From positions 1 through 64,000 of the forward strand of contig NZ_JBHLWI010000028.1 of NCBI RefSeq assembly GCF_042432905.1: a stretch of DNA of 64,000 nt, in the 5' to 3' direction. The translations under genes were made by a program, and so were the position numbers. The notes under the pieces are model-generated. The model worked only from the letters and a program-made list of their open reading frames with translations. It was not told the DNA's origin and ran no database searches. Positions 7,826-18,617 of the stretch are shown here, in pieces (within the stretch, counting starts at the first letter, position 1; every line of letters begins with the position of its first letter). The stretch is from Fontibacter flavus. Its GTDB lineage: Bacteria > Bacteroidota > Bacteroidia > Cytophagales > Cyclobacteriaceae.

Positions 7826-10568
7826 TTATTTGTTTTTGCTGAACTCCCCAGCTTTTACGATCGAAATTTTATCCAAGGAAATGTGTTTTTTCATGGCTTC
7901 CTGGATTTGTGTTGGAGTAAGAGCATTTACCTTGTCTTCCAGTTCTTGCTCCCAAAGCACAGTTCTCTTCAAGAAGAGGTTGCCGTTGAGGGTTCCCGCA
8001 AGGTAATTGTCCTGAGAGCGGTTGACTGACCTGTTCTGAAGCCAGCCGGCCTTCGCTGCGGCCACTTCTTCGGCAGTGAAACCTTCTTCGAGAACTTTTT
8101 GAATTTCTTCTTTGAAGGCAGCCTCCAGTTTCTCAAGGTTTTCTGGCGCATAAATGGCATACCCTTGGAAACTTGCTACTTTCTATGGCACCAGCGCTGA
8201 ATCCTGAACCTACCCCATAACTCAGGCCTTCTTTTTGTCGGATTCTAACTGCCAGTCGTGAGTTGAGGAAACCACCACCCAACATGAAATTACCCAAAAC
8301 CAATGCCGGATAATCCTCATGGGAATCGTTCATTTCAAACTGTTGCATGGTGAGGAAAAAAGCATTCGGCTTATCAGGAGTCTCTATGGCCTCATTGATA
8401 GGTGCTTTTTGGCTCAATTTGCCTTCCAGTCTGCTGTATAGGGCCTGACTATTCCAGTTTTCCAACATTTCCCTAAGGATAGGAAGTAATTTTTCCTCTT
8501 CAAAATCCCCCACAATTCCCAAAGTGCCATAATTCGCACCATAGAAAGTTTTATAGAAATCCCTGATATCAGCAATTTTCATGGCCTTGTGTGAGGCTAT
8601 GCTTTCCTGGAAAGTTTGCTCGTAACGAGGATCATCTGCAGGATATGGGTTGATATGTCTTGTCATGTGATTGGAAGCAAGTGCTATTGGATCACTCATT
8701 TGGGATTCTATATCCGTTACATTTTCGAGTATCATCTTTTCCAATTCAGCTTGTGGGAATGATGCTGTATGCAAGATTTCCTTGATCAGGTTCATGACTT
8801 CAGGAAGATTTTCGCCTACCGTTTCGCCATAGATGGAAAGACTGCTTGCACTGCCGTAGAAGGTGACATTGGCTTTTAGCTTGTCGAATTCATCCTTGAT
8901 TTCCTCTCTTGTTTTTGAGCTGGTTCCTTTATCCAATAGTCGGGCTGTGTAATCTCCAATGTATCCTTTGTTTTTCAGGTTTTCTACATTGCCAAACCTG
9001 AAAGTGAAATTGAAATTGACAGAACTGCCCCTGGTTTTTTTACTCAAGAAAGCCATTTTCATCCCGTTGGCCAATTCATGAGTGGAAGTACGACTGTCAA
9101 TGTTTGCCGGGCTTGGGTCAAATGCTTCCCCTGCAGCTATGCCTTCTCCACCTTTGTAATCCTGCACAAGGTCTGCAATATTGACGGCCTCAGGTATAGC
9201 GGTTCTGTCGGGTTTGTCAACTGGGACAAACATACCAACCGTTCTATTGTCTTCTTTGAGATATTGCCTTGCCACCCTTTGTACATCTTCCACCGTGACA
9301 TCTTTGATTCTGTCCCTATGGACAAAAAGCAATCTCCAGTCGCCAGAACCTATGTACTCGCTTAATTGCAAACCGATCCTTTCAGAGGAGTTGAAAGCCA
9401 GTTCTATCCTTTTCAGAATGGCATTTTTGGCTCTATTGACTTCCTGTTCAGTTGGGGGATTGGAAATTACACCTTCAAAGGCGGCGATCATGCCTATTTT
9501 GGCTTCTTCAAGAGATTTTTCATTGGGTACTTCTGCAAAACCCATCATGATTCCCGGGTCTTTCCACTGATGGTTGAAAGCATAGGTATAACTTGCCTTT
9601 TGGGAATCTACCAGTTCTTTGTATAACCTGCCTGATGGATTGTCGCCCATAACCATGGACAGTACCTCCAAAGGCGCGGCATCTTCATGGGAAAGGGCTG
9701 CAGTTTTGAAGGCCGTCCCTACAATCTGGGCATCGCCCACTCGACGGACGGTGACAGTTCTTTCCCCATCTTGGTCAGGATCCCGGGTGTAGAATTTCGG
9801 AAGCTCTCTTTCCGGTCTAGGAATGGGACCGAAATATTCATTGACCATTCCAATAGTGGCATCTTCATCTATTTTTCCTGCTACCACCAAAACAGCATTG
9901 TCCGGTTGGTAATAAGTCCTGTAAAAATTCTGCAAGCGATCAATCGGTACATTTTCTATATCAGATCTTGCTCCAATGGTAGTTTTGCCGTAATTGTGCC
10001 ATTCATAGGCGGTGGCCAAGATACGTTGACGGAGTACATTCCAAGGGGAGTTTTCTCCTGCTTCAAACTCATTTCGAACCACGGTCATCTCACTTTCCAG
10101 GTCATCTTTGGAAATGAATGAATTGACCATTCTATCTGCCTCGAGATCTAAGGCCCACCTTAGGTTTTCCTCAGTCGCCCGGAAGGTTTCAAAATAATTG
10201 GTACGGTCAGTCCAAGTAGTTCCATTTGGTCTGGCGCCTCTTTCTGTGAGTTCCTGTGGAATGTTGGGATGTCTGGGAGTTCCTTTGAACACCAAGTGTT
10301 CCAAAAGATGGGCCATACCTGTTTCCCCATAATTCTCATGCTTGGAACCCACCAAGTAAGTAATGTTGACGGTGATGGTTTCTTTTGTCTGGTCTGGGAA
10401 TAACAATACCCTGAGCCCATTGGCCAGTTGATATTCTGTAATGCCTTCCACTGTGGTTACTTTTACCGGATCCGGTAAATGCTGATTTGAGCCGCTGCCG
10501 TCGCTTTGTGCTTGGCTTGGCAGAAAAGAAAACCAGAACATCAGGAGTACTAATGAAAGTCTTTTCAT
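7826..10568 (-). pseudogene. M16 family zinc peptidase, frameshifted
   Basis: A secreted two-domain M16 (pitrilysin/insulinase) protease with a signal peptide (MKRLSLVLLMFWFSFLPSQA) and the inverted zinc motif HLLEH near residue 85, plus the downstream Glu region TVVRNEFEAGE. The first 800 codons are open from 10,568, but the frame shifts at about 8,168: one extra base changes the sequence from SSKF to PRV and a stop follows at 8,133. Continuing one base on gives QGYAIYAPENLEKLE and reads through to the stop at 7,826, completing a normal ~913-residue protein. Either a sequencing error or a real loss of the last ~110 residues. The zinc half lies upstream of the break, so partial activity is conceivable. 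Confidence 0.85.
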
Positions 10569-10769
10569 GAATAGTTAGTTTAAATGAGGGAATAAAAAAG
10601 AAAACTCAGTTTCTGATTAATAAAATCTTCGTTCAATATACTTAAAAAATCAGCTTAACAATAGTATGTATGGTAATTTTTTATTGTAATCGGTTAATTT
10701 TAAGGGTTTTTAACAGATTTTATTCTATAAAGAGAAGGGTTTTTATATAAAGTCTGGTATTGGAAATTG

Positions 10770-12083
10770 TCAAATGAACATTTCCAAAATCAGCACACCG
10801 ATCAATCCAACTACCGCTACCAGCGTTTCCATAAGGGACCATGACTTGATGGTGTCTTTGATGCTGACATTGAAATATTCCTTAAACATCCAAAAACCAC
10901 CGTCATTGAAATGGGAGAACATCAAGCTACCTGCTCCAATCGCCAAAACCAGTAAATTGGGATCAACATTGCCCCCACTGACCATTGGTGCAATAATTCC
11001 CGCAGTAGTGAGACCTGCCACAGTAGCAGAACCTACACAAACCCTGATAATCGCTGTAATGCTCCATGCCAGGATCAAAGGATGTACATCCCAACCTTGA
11101 AGGGAGTCGGCGATGGTTTGGCTTACGCCCGAATCCATCAATACCTGTTTCAAGGCTCCTGCACCGGCAATGATCAACACAATCATGGCAATGTCTTTGG
11201 TGGCTTCCACATAGATATTCATCAGGTCCGGAATTTTGTAATCCATGCGCAATCCCAGAGAGTAGGTAGCGATCAATAAGGATATCAACATGACCATGCC
11301 GGGATCACCTACAAATTTGATATATGGATATAGTGTGTGTTCCTCCGACATCTGCAGCATGAGAATGGAAGTGCCTACCAAAAAGAAAACCGGGAACAAA
11401 GCAGAGAAGAAACTGTTGAAGGTTCCGGGTAATTCCTCTTCAGGTTTCGGTTTGGCCTGAAAAGTTTCCAAAGGTTTGGCATCAATATTTTTCAAGAATC
11501 TGGCAAAGAATGGTCCTGCGATGATGATGGTCGGAATGACAATGATCAGTCCATAAGCCAAAGTCAATCCCATGTTGGCGCCAAATTGGGCTACCAATGC
11601 AGCAGGGGAAGGATGTGGAGGTAAAAAACCATGCGTAACGGACAAAGCTGCCAGCATAGGTATCCCTACATAAACAGCAGGAAGCTTGTACCGATAGGAT
11701 ACGGTGAATACCAAGGGCACCAAAAGTACAAAGCCCACATTGTAGAATAAAGGAATCCCCACTACCAGGCCGGTGACCATCATGGCCCAAGTAACATTTT
11801 TGACCCCAAAAATGGACATGAGCACATCTGAAATCCTTTGGGCTGCGCCACTTTCGGCTACCAATTTGCCCAGCATGGCCCCCATGACAATGACAATGAC
11901 CAGATCTCCCAGGAGTCCTCCCATACCTTTTTGGACAGATCCCGCAATCTGCTCAGGTGGAATTCCCAAAAGGAAACCTGCCAAAATGGAGGAAATCAGA
12001 AAGGCCAAAAAGGGGTTGAATTTTAGCCAGGTGATGAACAATATCAGAACGATAATGCTGACAAAGACAAAAAGAATGGTCAT
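10770..12083 (-). CDS. GntP-family permease (second copy)
   Basis: A 437-residue membrane protein with ~12 hydrophobic segments, closer in its motifs to classical gluconate permeases (GntT/GntP): ITWLKFNPFLAFLISSILAG at the N-terminus, FLPPHPSPAALV near residue 153, and FSHFNDGGFWMFKEYFNVS near the C-terminus. It imports a sugar acid or hydroxy acid with protons. It differs strongly from the permease at 4,741, so the two are not recent duplicates. No kinase or dehydrase of a gluconate pathway is adjacent, so the substrate is open. Confidence 0.87.
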   Translation of the reverse strand: MTILFVFVSIIVLILFITWLKFNPFLAFLISSILAGFLLGIPPEQIAGSVQKGMGGLLGDLVIVIVMGAMLGKLVAESGAAQRISDVLMSIFGVKNVTWAMMVTGLVVGIPLFYNVGFVLLVPLVFTVSYRYKLPAVYVGIPMLAALSVTHGFLPPHPSPAALVAQFGANMGLTLAYGLIIVIPTIIIAGPFFARFLKNIDAKPLETFQAKPKPEEELPGTFNSFFSALFPVFFLVGTSILMLQMSEEHTLYPYIKFVGDPGMVMLISLLIATYSLGLRMDYKIPDLMNIYVEATKDIAMIVLIIAGAGALKQVLMDSGVSQTIADSLQGWDVHPLILAWSITAIIRVCVGSATVAGLTTAGIIAPMVSGGNVDPNLLVLAIGAGSLMFSHFNDGGFWMFKEYFNVSIKDTIKSWSLMETLVAVVGLIGVLILEMFI

Positions 12084-12177
12084 AGGTTGAGTTTGGGTTC
12101 AACAAACAATTTATAAAAATATCCTGAAGGTGCTTTTACCTAGCCTTTTTAATTTGATAAATGGTCATTTGGATGTT

Positions 12178-14505
12178 TTACTTTTTGATTAGCCTAATCA
12201 CATGTCTTTCATTACCATTGACAAATTCCAGGAATATCAAGCCTGGCCGGAGCATGTCGATTGCACGGTTCAGGTTTTCTGGGGAATAGCGATCAGAATA
12301 GGCAGACACTCCATTGTCTTGGTAGATTTTCAGCCTGGTTTGACCGGATACCCAATGATCGGGCAGTTGGACCTGAATCCTGCCTGAAACATAGGGGTTT
12401 GGCCAAATTGTAGGGTAGGCAGTGCTTTGTGCCTGCCAGTTTTGAAGTCTGAATACCCTACTAAAGCTGCTGGTGCCATCCAGATCAACCTGTTGGATCT
12501 GGAAATATACATTAGGGTGCAATAATTTTTCGGTATAGTCAAAGTGATAGTTCTGCACGCCCTCATGGTCACCTTTGGAATACACAGACCCAATCTTTTC
12601 AAATTTATCCAAGCCCTCCAGCGATCTGAAGATATGGAAAACTTCATTTGATTTTTCCTGGGCTGTCGTCCAGTAAACATGAATTTTCCCACTCCTCCAA
12701 GTTGCCTGCATCTCCAACCAATTGACTGGTAGGATGGATAATTCCCTGAAGCTGCCAATGGTAAAAGTAGTGCCATTCAGGTCTTCAAATGCCAATGATC
12801 TCCTGGCCCAAAGCTTGGCTGGGTCGAGGCCAGGGAGGTGCAGCCCTGGAGCAGCTTCTCCATTGCTGACAACCCTAAGGTCATCGACTTGGTCTACGAT
12901 CAGGTTTTCTGCAGAAATGCGCATTTCTATACCGTCTGTGCCGGTTGACGTGCCGGAAAACTCAAAATAGCTGTTCAATTGATATAAAATTCGTGTACCG
13001 TCAATATCATCAAACATAGGGTCCCAATTGGCTCCTGGGATTTCAATCTTTCGGATACTCAAATTTCCTCCCGGAGATGCTCCCAACAACTGGATTTTCC
13101 TTATACCACCTTGGTAAGTATCGCTAAAAGGAAAGGTAGCATTAAGGTCTGTCAGCGTATTGGGCAAATGGTGATAGTGTAGGTGGTGAAGGTTGAGCCA
13201 AGTACCACCTTGGTAAAGCAATTCTCCTAGGTTTTCGGTGTTGAGGTAAAGGTCAAAACCATTGAAATTCACCTCACCATTGATCATGGTCAAATTGCCC
13301 CTGATCCGCATATCTGAATGGATGTTTAAAATACCTGAGGGTTTGTTGATCTCGACCTCGTCTATATTCAGTTCCCATCCCACGATCTGTTGGTTGCCGG
13401 TTCCTGAGAAAAGGATCCGGGTACCGGAATTGAACATATTAGATTCGGCAGACCGGTTAATATTTCCATTTACCGTGAAATTTGCAGGAAGGATTTTAAT
13501 GGAGGGATTTTCAAAGACCAGATGTTGATAAATTGAAGGATCACCAGAGCTGGGAAAAACGGTTCTAATGAAATGTTGATTTCCCATCGCAGCACTGTAA
13601 TGAACTGTTCCTTCAAACAAAAAATTGGCGGCATCAATCAAAGGGTTGTTTCCCAAAAGTATCAGATTTCCTCCGGGCTTCACATGAAATAATGCACCCG
13701 GAATGGTTTCAGACCTTCTCACAATTTGCGCCAAAGGGGCTGAACATTGGGAAATCAAGGTACCTCCGTTTTCAATAATGAAATCTCCATAAGGGCCCGT
13801 ACCGTTGAACATCGCTTGGTTGTTGAAGGAAAAAGTGGAGCAGGCGGGAATGCCAATAGTATTTACTGTTTGGATCACTGTTCCTGATTGGATAATAAAA
13901 GCGTTGGCCTTGAAAGCTGAATTTACTGTCAGGATTTCACCAGGATTTGGGTCAAAAACTACCGTGAATCTACTATTGGTGGTATTCGCACTCCAGGATG
14001 CCCGGTCTACGACGATCCTGGAAGTTCCCTTGAATGCAATCCTTCCGGATTCGGGATAGATCCAATCAATTAATGCACTGGTGACGGTATTGATGAAAAA
14101 TACTTCAGCTTCTTTTCTGAGTCCCCGTAATGCACCATAGACATGCAATTCAAAGTTTTGAAGGTTGAGTTTTCTTCCGGGACCTGCTGCACTGAATAGG
14201 TATACGTTTTTTGCGGATTCATTCAAGGTGAGCCGAACCTCATGATTTTGATCAATGAAAATGTTGTTTCCCCGTTCCGGTTTTACAGTTGCAGCCAGCC
14301 AATCTGCACCATCCCAGGTTTGCCAAATTGCCGGGTTGTTATAGTCTCCGGAGGCGATTGTCCTGAAATCACCAGGCTCCAGAAGGATCTGTGCCATGCT
14401 TTCTATGGATATTATCGTTCCTATCCAGCAAAATAATGCCAGAATCCAGTAAATTCGTAGCGCTCGAAAGAAACTGAGCAGGATATGTTTCGTCAAAAAA
14501 GTCAT
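12178..14505 (-). CDS. Large secreted protein with type IX secretion C-terminal domain
   Basis: A 775-residue protein. An N-terminal hydrophobic segment (IYWILALFCWIGTIISIES) directs it to the periplasm. Residues ~45-90 (IASGDYNNPAIWQTWDGADW) match the start of repetitive beta-helix proteins of this phylum. The last ~75 residues (YPTIWPNPYVSGRIQVQLP through RLKIYQDNG to a basic HVIRLIKK end) form a Por secretion / T9SS type A sorting domain, which takes proteins across the outer membrane and is then removed. The middle reads as beta-helix with no catalytic motif I recognise. ATG at 14,505 is preferred to the GTG at 14,511. It is divergent from the DUF4105 gene with only 38 bp between starts. 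Confidence 0.8.
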   Translation of the reverse strand: MTFLTKHILLSFFRALRIYWILALFCWIGTIISIESMAQILLEPGDFRTIASGDYNNPAIWQTWDGADWLAATVKPERGNNIFIDQNHEVRLTLNESAKNVYLFSAAGPGRKLNLQNFELHVYGALRGLRKEAEVFFINTVTSALIDWIYPESGRIAFKGTSRIVVDRASWSANTTNSRFTVVFDPNPGEILTVNSAFKANAFIIQSGTVIQTVNTIGIPACSTFSFNNQAMFNGTGPYGDFIIENGGTLISQCSAPLAQIVRRSETIPGALFHVKPGGNLILLGNNPLIDAANFLFEGTVHYSAAMGNQHFIRTVFPSSGDPSIYQHLVFENPSIKILPANFTVNGNINRSAESNMFNSGTRILFSGTGNQQIVGWELNIDEVEINKPSGILNIHSDMRIRGNLTMINGEVNFNGFDLYLNTENLGELLYQGGTWLNLHHLHYHHLPNTLTDLNATFPFSDTYQGGIRKIQLLGASPGGNLSIRKIEIPGANWDPMFDDIDGTRILYQLNSYFEFSGTSTGTDGIEMRISAENLIVDQVDDLRVVSNGEAAPGLHLPGLDPAKLWARRSLAFEDLNGTTFTIGSFRELSILPVNWLEMQATWRSGKIHVYWTTAQEKSNEVFHIFRSLEGLDKFEKIGSVYSKGDHEGVQNYHFDYTEKLLHPNVYFQIQQVDLDGTSSFSRVFRLQNWQAQSTAYPTIWPNPYVSGRIQVQLPDHWVSGQTRLKIYQDNGVSAYSDRYSPENLNRAIDMLRPGLIFLEFVNGNERHVIRLIKK

Positions 14506-14543
14506 TGCCACAAAAAGTTTTGATCATCCTTAAAATTAATTGC

Positions 14544-15734
14544 ATGCGTTCCCTTTTGAAAAAATTTATACTCACTTATCCGTTTATTTATTCGATTATT
14601 TTTATGGCCAATGCCCAGGATTATCAGATCAGTTTATTGACCTGTGATCCGGGCGATCAATTGTATTCAGCTTTTGGCCATAGTGCCATCAGGGTTTTGG
14701 ATAAGGAAAACAATCAGGATATCGTTTTCAACTATGGGACGTTTGATTTCAACACCCCTTTTTTCTATGTCAAGTTTACCCAAAGGACCTTAGATTATAT
14801 GCTGAGTGTGTCGACCTATGAGCGATTTTTGTATGAGTACAATTACTTTAACCGAAATGTGAGGGAGCAGGTACTTGACCTGAATCCTGAACAGGCCAGG
14901 CAATTGGTGCAGTTTCTCCAGGTCAATTATTTGCCTGAGAACCGGTTTTACCGATATGATTTTTTCTATGACAATTGTGCGACAAGGATCAGGGATGTAT
15001 TTGAGACTATTCTAGGGAAAAACCTGGATTGGAATGAAGAACCCAGCCCTGAGCAAAAAACCTTTAGGAATTTGATTGACGAGTATGTCTATCCCTTGCC
15101 TTGGGCTGATTTTGGGATTGACCTGGCTTTGGGAGCTGTGATTGATGTGGATGCCAAAGAGAGGGAAAAGCAGTTTTTGCCGGATTATATGGAAGCGGCA
15201 TTTGCCAGAGCACAGATAGTGGGGGATGGGCCAACAAGGCCTTTGGTAAAATCGAATCATGTGGTCCTGGAGTTTCCCGAGCGGACATCCCAAATGGACT
15301 TCTTCAATCCTTATGTAATGTGGTGGCTGTTTGCAATAGGCACAATAATCCTGACCTTTTTTGGATTTAAGAAGAAAAGACTGTTTAAAGGATTCGATAT
15401 CGCCTTTTTTACTGTTTTGGGTTTGTTGGGCTTGCTGATTGTACTCCTTTGGTTTTTTACTTTCCATTCACAGACCAAAAGTAATTGGAATATCCTATGG
15501 GCATTTCCTGGGCATTTGGTGTTGGCCTTTGCCCTTATTAGGGAAAGCATCAAACCTTGGGTGAAAAAGTACCTTCTTTTTGCCCTGGTTTTGGCTAATG
15601 TGGCTTTGGTGTTCTGGATTTTTGGCGTACAGTCCCTGCATCCGAGCATAATTCCTTTGATTTTGGTGATTTTATTGAGAACCAATTTTCTGTATTACAA
15701 CTGGGAGAGATTTAAACCACTCCCAAAAGCATAA
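14544..15734 (+). CDS. DUF4105 membrane protein
   Basis: A 396-residue protein: signal or anchor at the N-terminus (FILTYPFIYSIIFMANA), a DUF4105 domain (residues ~25-180, with LLTCDPGDQLYSAFGHSAI and FYDNCATRIRDVFE containing the conserved His and Asn-Cys expected for a papain-like/NlpC-type permuted fold), then four or five transmembrane segments in the last 130 residues. The biochemical role of DUF4105 is not established; a cysteine hydrolase acting in the envelope is a reasonable guess. The start at 14,544 is chosen because the upstream TTG at 14,505 would add a non-signal leader overlapping the divergent gene. Confidence 0.82.
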   Translation: MRSLLKKFILTYPFIYSIIFMANAQDYQISLLTCDPGDQLYSAFGHSAIRVLDKENNQDIVFNYGTFDFNTPFFYVKFTQRTLDYMLSVSTYERFLYEYNYFNRNVREQVLDLNPEQARQLVQFLQVNYLPENRFYRYDFFYDNCATRIRDVFETILGKNLDWNEEPSPEQKTFRNLIDEYVYPLPWADFGIDLALGAVIDVDAKEREKQFLPDYMEAAFARAQIVGDGPTRPLVKSNHVVLEFPERTSQMDFFNPYVMWWLFAIGTIILTFFGFKKKRLFKGFDIAFFTVLGLLGLLIVLLWFFTFHSQTKSNWNILWAFPGHLVLAFALIRESIKPWVKKYLLFALVLANVALVFWIFGVQSLHPSIIPLILVILLRTNFLYYNWERFKPLPKA

Positions 15735-15799
15735 AGATTGGGTAATGAAAACTATTTGCCCGTTGATTCTTGTTATACAATGCTAACAAGTAAAATACT

Positions 15800-17842
15800 A
15801 TGGACTTTAAACTTGTATCAGAATTTCAGCCAACAGGAGATCAGCCAGAGGCCATCCGACAATTGACAGAAGGTATCCGGGAAGGAGAACCCGCTCAAGT
15901 GCTTTTGGGGGTGACGGGTTCCGGGAAAACATTCACTGTGGCTAATGTGATACAGCAAGTACAAAAGCCTACTTTGGTCCTGAGTCATAATAAGACCCTA
16001 GCAGCACAGTTGTATGGGGAGTTCAAGCAGTTTTTCCCAGAAAATGCCGTGGAATATTTCATATCCTATTATGATTATTACCAGCCGGAAGCATTTATTC
16101 CGACAACAGGCACCTATATTGAAAAGGATCTTTCCATCAACGATGAGATTGAAAAATTAAGACTGAGTGCGACTTCAGCCTTATTGTCAGGAAGAAGGGA
16201 TGTATTGGTAGTGGCATCGGTATCCTGTATCTATGGTATTGGTAATCCGGATGAATTTGGGAAAAATGTGATCCGACTTCAAGAAGGTGATAGGATTCCA
16301 AGAAATCAGTTGCTCTTTAAATTGGTTGATGTTTTATACAGTAGGACCAATCAGGAACTTACAAGGGGTACTTTTAGGGTAAAGGGAGATACCGTGGACA
16401 TTTTTGTGGCCTATGCGGATTTTGCTTATAGGATTTATTTCTGGGGAGATGAAATCGAGGCTATACAACGTATAGATCCTGCTACCGGAAAGAAGATTTC
16501 AGATGAAAAATTGATATCCATATTTCCTGCCAACCTATTTGTAACAGGAAGAGATGTCATCGATACGGCCATTCATGAAATTCAGGACGACCTGATGGCC
16601 CAAGTTTCCTTTTTTGAAAAGGACATGAGGCTGATTGAGGCAAAAAGACTCAAGGAAAGGACAGAATTTGACTTAGAGATGATCCGTGAATTAGGGTATT
16701 GTTCAGGTGTGGAAAATTATTCCAGGTATTTTGACAGAAGACAGCCTGGGACCAGGCCATTCTGTTTGTTGGATTATTTTCCTGATGATTACCTGATGGT
16801 CATAGATGAAAGTCATGTAACGATACCTCAGGTCAGGGGTATGTGGGGAGGAGACCGGGCAAGAAAGGTGAATTTGGTGGATTTTGGATTTAGATTGCCT
16901 TCAGCAATGGACAATAGGCCTTTGAACTTTGATGAGTTTGAAACGCTGATGAACCAGGTGATTTATGTCAGTGCTACACCGGCAGACTATGAACTCAATA
17001 AAGCAGAGGGTGTGGTCGTCGAGCAGATCATCAGGCCTACAGGTTTGTTGGATCCTATTATAGATGTCAGGCCAAGTGCAAATCAGATTGATGATTTGTT
17101 GGATGAAATCGATGAAAGGGTCAAGCAAGGAGATAGGGTATTGGTGACCACACTGACCAAAAGAATGGCAGAGGAGCTGCAGAAATTCCTAGAACGAGCC
17201 GGGGTCAAAAGCCGTTACATCCACTCAGAAGTCAAACCACTTGACAGGGTGGAAATATTGAGAGAATTGAGATTGGGGGTTTTTGATGTGCTTGTGGGAG
17301 TAAACCTTTTAAGAGAAGGGCTTGATCTTCCTGAAGTTTCCCTTGTGGCTATCTTGGATGCTGACAAAGAGGGATTCTTGAGGAATGAGAGGAGTTTGGT
17401 GCAGACCATAGGACGTGCAGCACGTAATGAAAACGGTAAAGTAATCATGTATGCCGATAAGGTAACTGATTCCATGAAAATGGCCATTGATGAAACCAAA
17501 AGGCGTCGAAGTCTTCAATTGGCCTATAATGAGGAAAATGGTATTGTTCCAAAAACTGTGGTGAAGTCCAAAGAGAAGATCCTGGGACAAACCAAAGTGG
17601 CTGATTCTAAGCGCAATGCCAAAAATTATGATGAAAGAATAGATGCAGAAGCTTTGGTAGCAGCCGATCCGGTAGTCCAATACCTCAGCAAAGAGAAATT
17701 GGAAAAACTGATTGTCCAAACTCAGAAAAATATGGAAAAGGCTGCCAAAGAACTCAACTTTATGGAGGCTGCGCGCTTGAGGGATGAATGGCAAGGGCTG
17801 AAGAATAGACTGGAGGAGTTGAAGAGAGGGGTGGGGAATTAG
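15800..17842 (+). CDS. uvrB: Excinuclease ABC subunit UvrB
   Basis: A 680-residue full-length UvrB, the damage-verifying helicase of nucleotide excision repair that works with UvrA and UvrC in the cytosol. Seen in order: Walker A GVTGSGKT at residues 37-44, the beta-hairpin YYDYYQPEAF near 90 that inserts between DNA strands, the helicase motif II region DESHVTIPQVRGMWGGDRAR, YVSATPADYE, motif VI QTIGRAARN, and a C-terminal UVR domain (KNMEKAAKELNFMEAARLRD) that contacts UvrC. It ends just before a repeat-rich spacer. Confidence 0.98.
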   Translation: MDFKLVSEFQPTGDQPEAIRQLTEGIREGEPAQVLLGVTGSGKTFTVANVIQQVQKPTLVLSHNKTLAAQLYGEFKQFFPENAVEYFISYYDYYQPEAFIPTTGTYIEKDLSINDEIEKLRLSATSALLSGRRDVLVVASVSCIYGIGNPDEFGKNVIRLQEGDRIPRNQLLFKLVDVLYSRTNQELTRGTFRVKGDTVDIFVAYADFAYRIYFWGDEIEAIQRIDPATGKKISDEKLISIFPANLFVTGRDVIDTAIHEIQDDLMAQVSFFEKDMRLIEAKRLKERTEFDLEMIRELGYCSGVENYSRYFDRRQPGTRPFCLLDYFPDDYLMVIDESHVTIPQVRGMWGGDRARKVNLVDFGFRLPSAMDNRPLNFDEFETLMNQVIYVSATPADYELNKAEGVVVEQIIRPTGLLDPIIDVRPSANQIDDLLDEIDERVKQGDRVLVTTLTKRMAEELQKFLERAGVKSRYIHSEVKPLDRVEILRELRLGVFDVLVGVNLLREGLDLPEVSLVAILDADKEGFLRNERSLVQTIGRAARNENGKVIMYADKVTDSMKMAIDETKRRRSLQLAYNEENGIVPKTVVKSKEKILGQTKVADSKRNAKNYDERIDAEALVAADPVVQYLSKEKLEKLIVQTQKNMEKAAKELNFMEAARLRDEWQGLKNRLEELKRGVGN

Positions 17843-17844
17843 GA

Positions 17845-17970
17845 ATTGCTAATTATCAATTACCAATTACCAATTTTCAAAATTCAAAATCCAAACTTCA
17901 AATTCCAATTAGCGATTATCAAAGTCAAAGGTCAGAATTCCAAGGTTCAAATTTCAAATTCCAATAATTG
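17845..17970. repeat. AATTACC/TCAAATTCC low-complexity intergenic repeat
   Basis: The spacer after uvrB consists of iterated short words: CAATTACCAATTACCAATT, then CCAATTTTCAAAATTC and CAAACTTCAAATTCCAATT. A near-identical array occurs at 61,605-61,680 upstream of the copper ATPase, and a shorter one at 7,183-7,238. It has no coding potential or terminator shape. Confidence 0.6.
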
Positions 17971-17978
17971 GTTTCATC

Positions 17979-18617
17979 ATGACGCTTCAGGAAATAAACA
18001 AGTTGGCCCAGCAGGGTGAGGGATTGAAGCTTGAATTCAAGAAAAAGGCTGCCTTTCCTGAGAAAATCGTCAGGGAGATCATTGCCATGGCAAATACCGA
18101 AGGGGGCTATTTGTTGGTTGGAGTGGATGATGATGGGACCGTATCTGGGCAGCGCTTTATAGAAGAAGAGGTCTTTGTGATGGAGAAGGCCATCAAAGAG
18201 CACATTAAGCCTATGCTTTCATATGAAGTTGAAATAGTCAAATTGAGCGCTAAAAAAGGAGTGGCTGTTTTCTCTATACCAAAATCTGACTCCCGTCCAC
18301 ATTTTCTGACAGATGAAAACCGAAGGAAGGCATATGTAAGGGTTGCGGATAGGAGTATTCAGGCGAGTAAAGAAATGTGGGAATACCTCAAAAGAAGTAA
18401 GCAGTCAAAGGATGTGGTGTTTACCTATGGTGAGAAAGAAACTGTATTGATGAAGGCTTTGGCTGAAAAAGGTAAACTTACCCTTCGTGAATTTCAGCAA
18501 CTGGCGAAATTGCCCAAGTTTTTGGCTTCCAAAACGCTCGTTAGGCTCGCACTTGCCAATGTTATCCAAATCGTTCCACAGGAAAAAGAGGATTACTACA
18601 TTTCCAAGGAATCATAA
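17979..18617 (+). CDS. AlbA_2 (Schlafen-AlbA) domain protein
   Basis: A 212-residue protein whose first ~125 residues form an AlbA_2/Schlafen-AlbA domain: EGLKLEFKKKAAFPEKIVRE, then IAMANTEGGYLLVGVDDDG and a strand pair ending RKAYVRVADRS. The C-terminal part (TLREFQQLAKLPKFLASKTL) looks like a winged helix. The architecture resembles a nucleic-acid-binding transcriptional regulator; a specific target cannot be named. The gene converges on the desulfhydrase gene with a 6-bp overlap of the stops. Confidence 0.8.
   Translation: MTLQEINKLAQQGEGLKLEFKKKAAFPEKIVREIIAMANTEGGYLLVGVDDDGTVSGQRFIEEEVFVMEKAIKEHIKPMLSYEVEIVKLSAKKGVAVFSIPKSDSRPHFLTDENRRKAYVRVADRSIQASKEMWEYLKRSKQSKDVVFTYGEKETVLMKALAEKGKLTLREFQQLAKLPKFLASKTLVRLALANVIQIVPQEKEDYYISKES

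Noticed and set aside
8160..8185. Programmed +1 frameshift in the M16 gene
   Set aside because: No known slippery site or stop directly at the shift; a simple indel explains it better.
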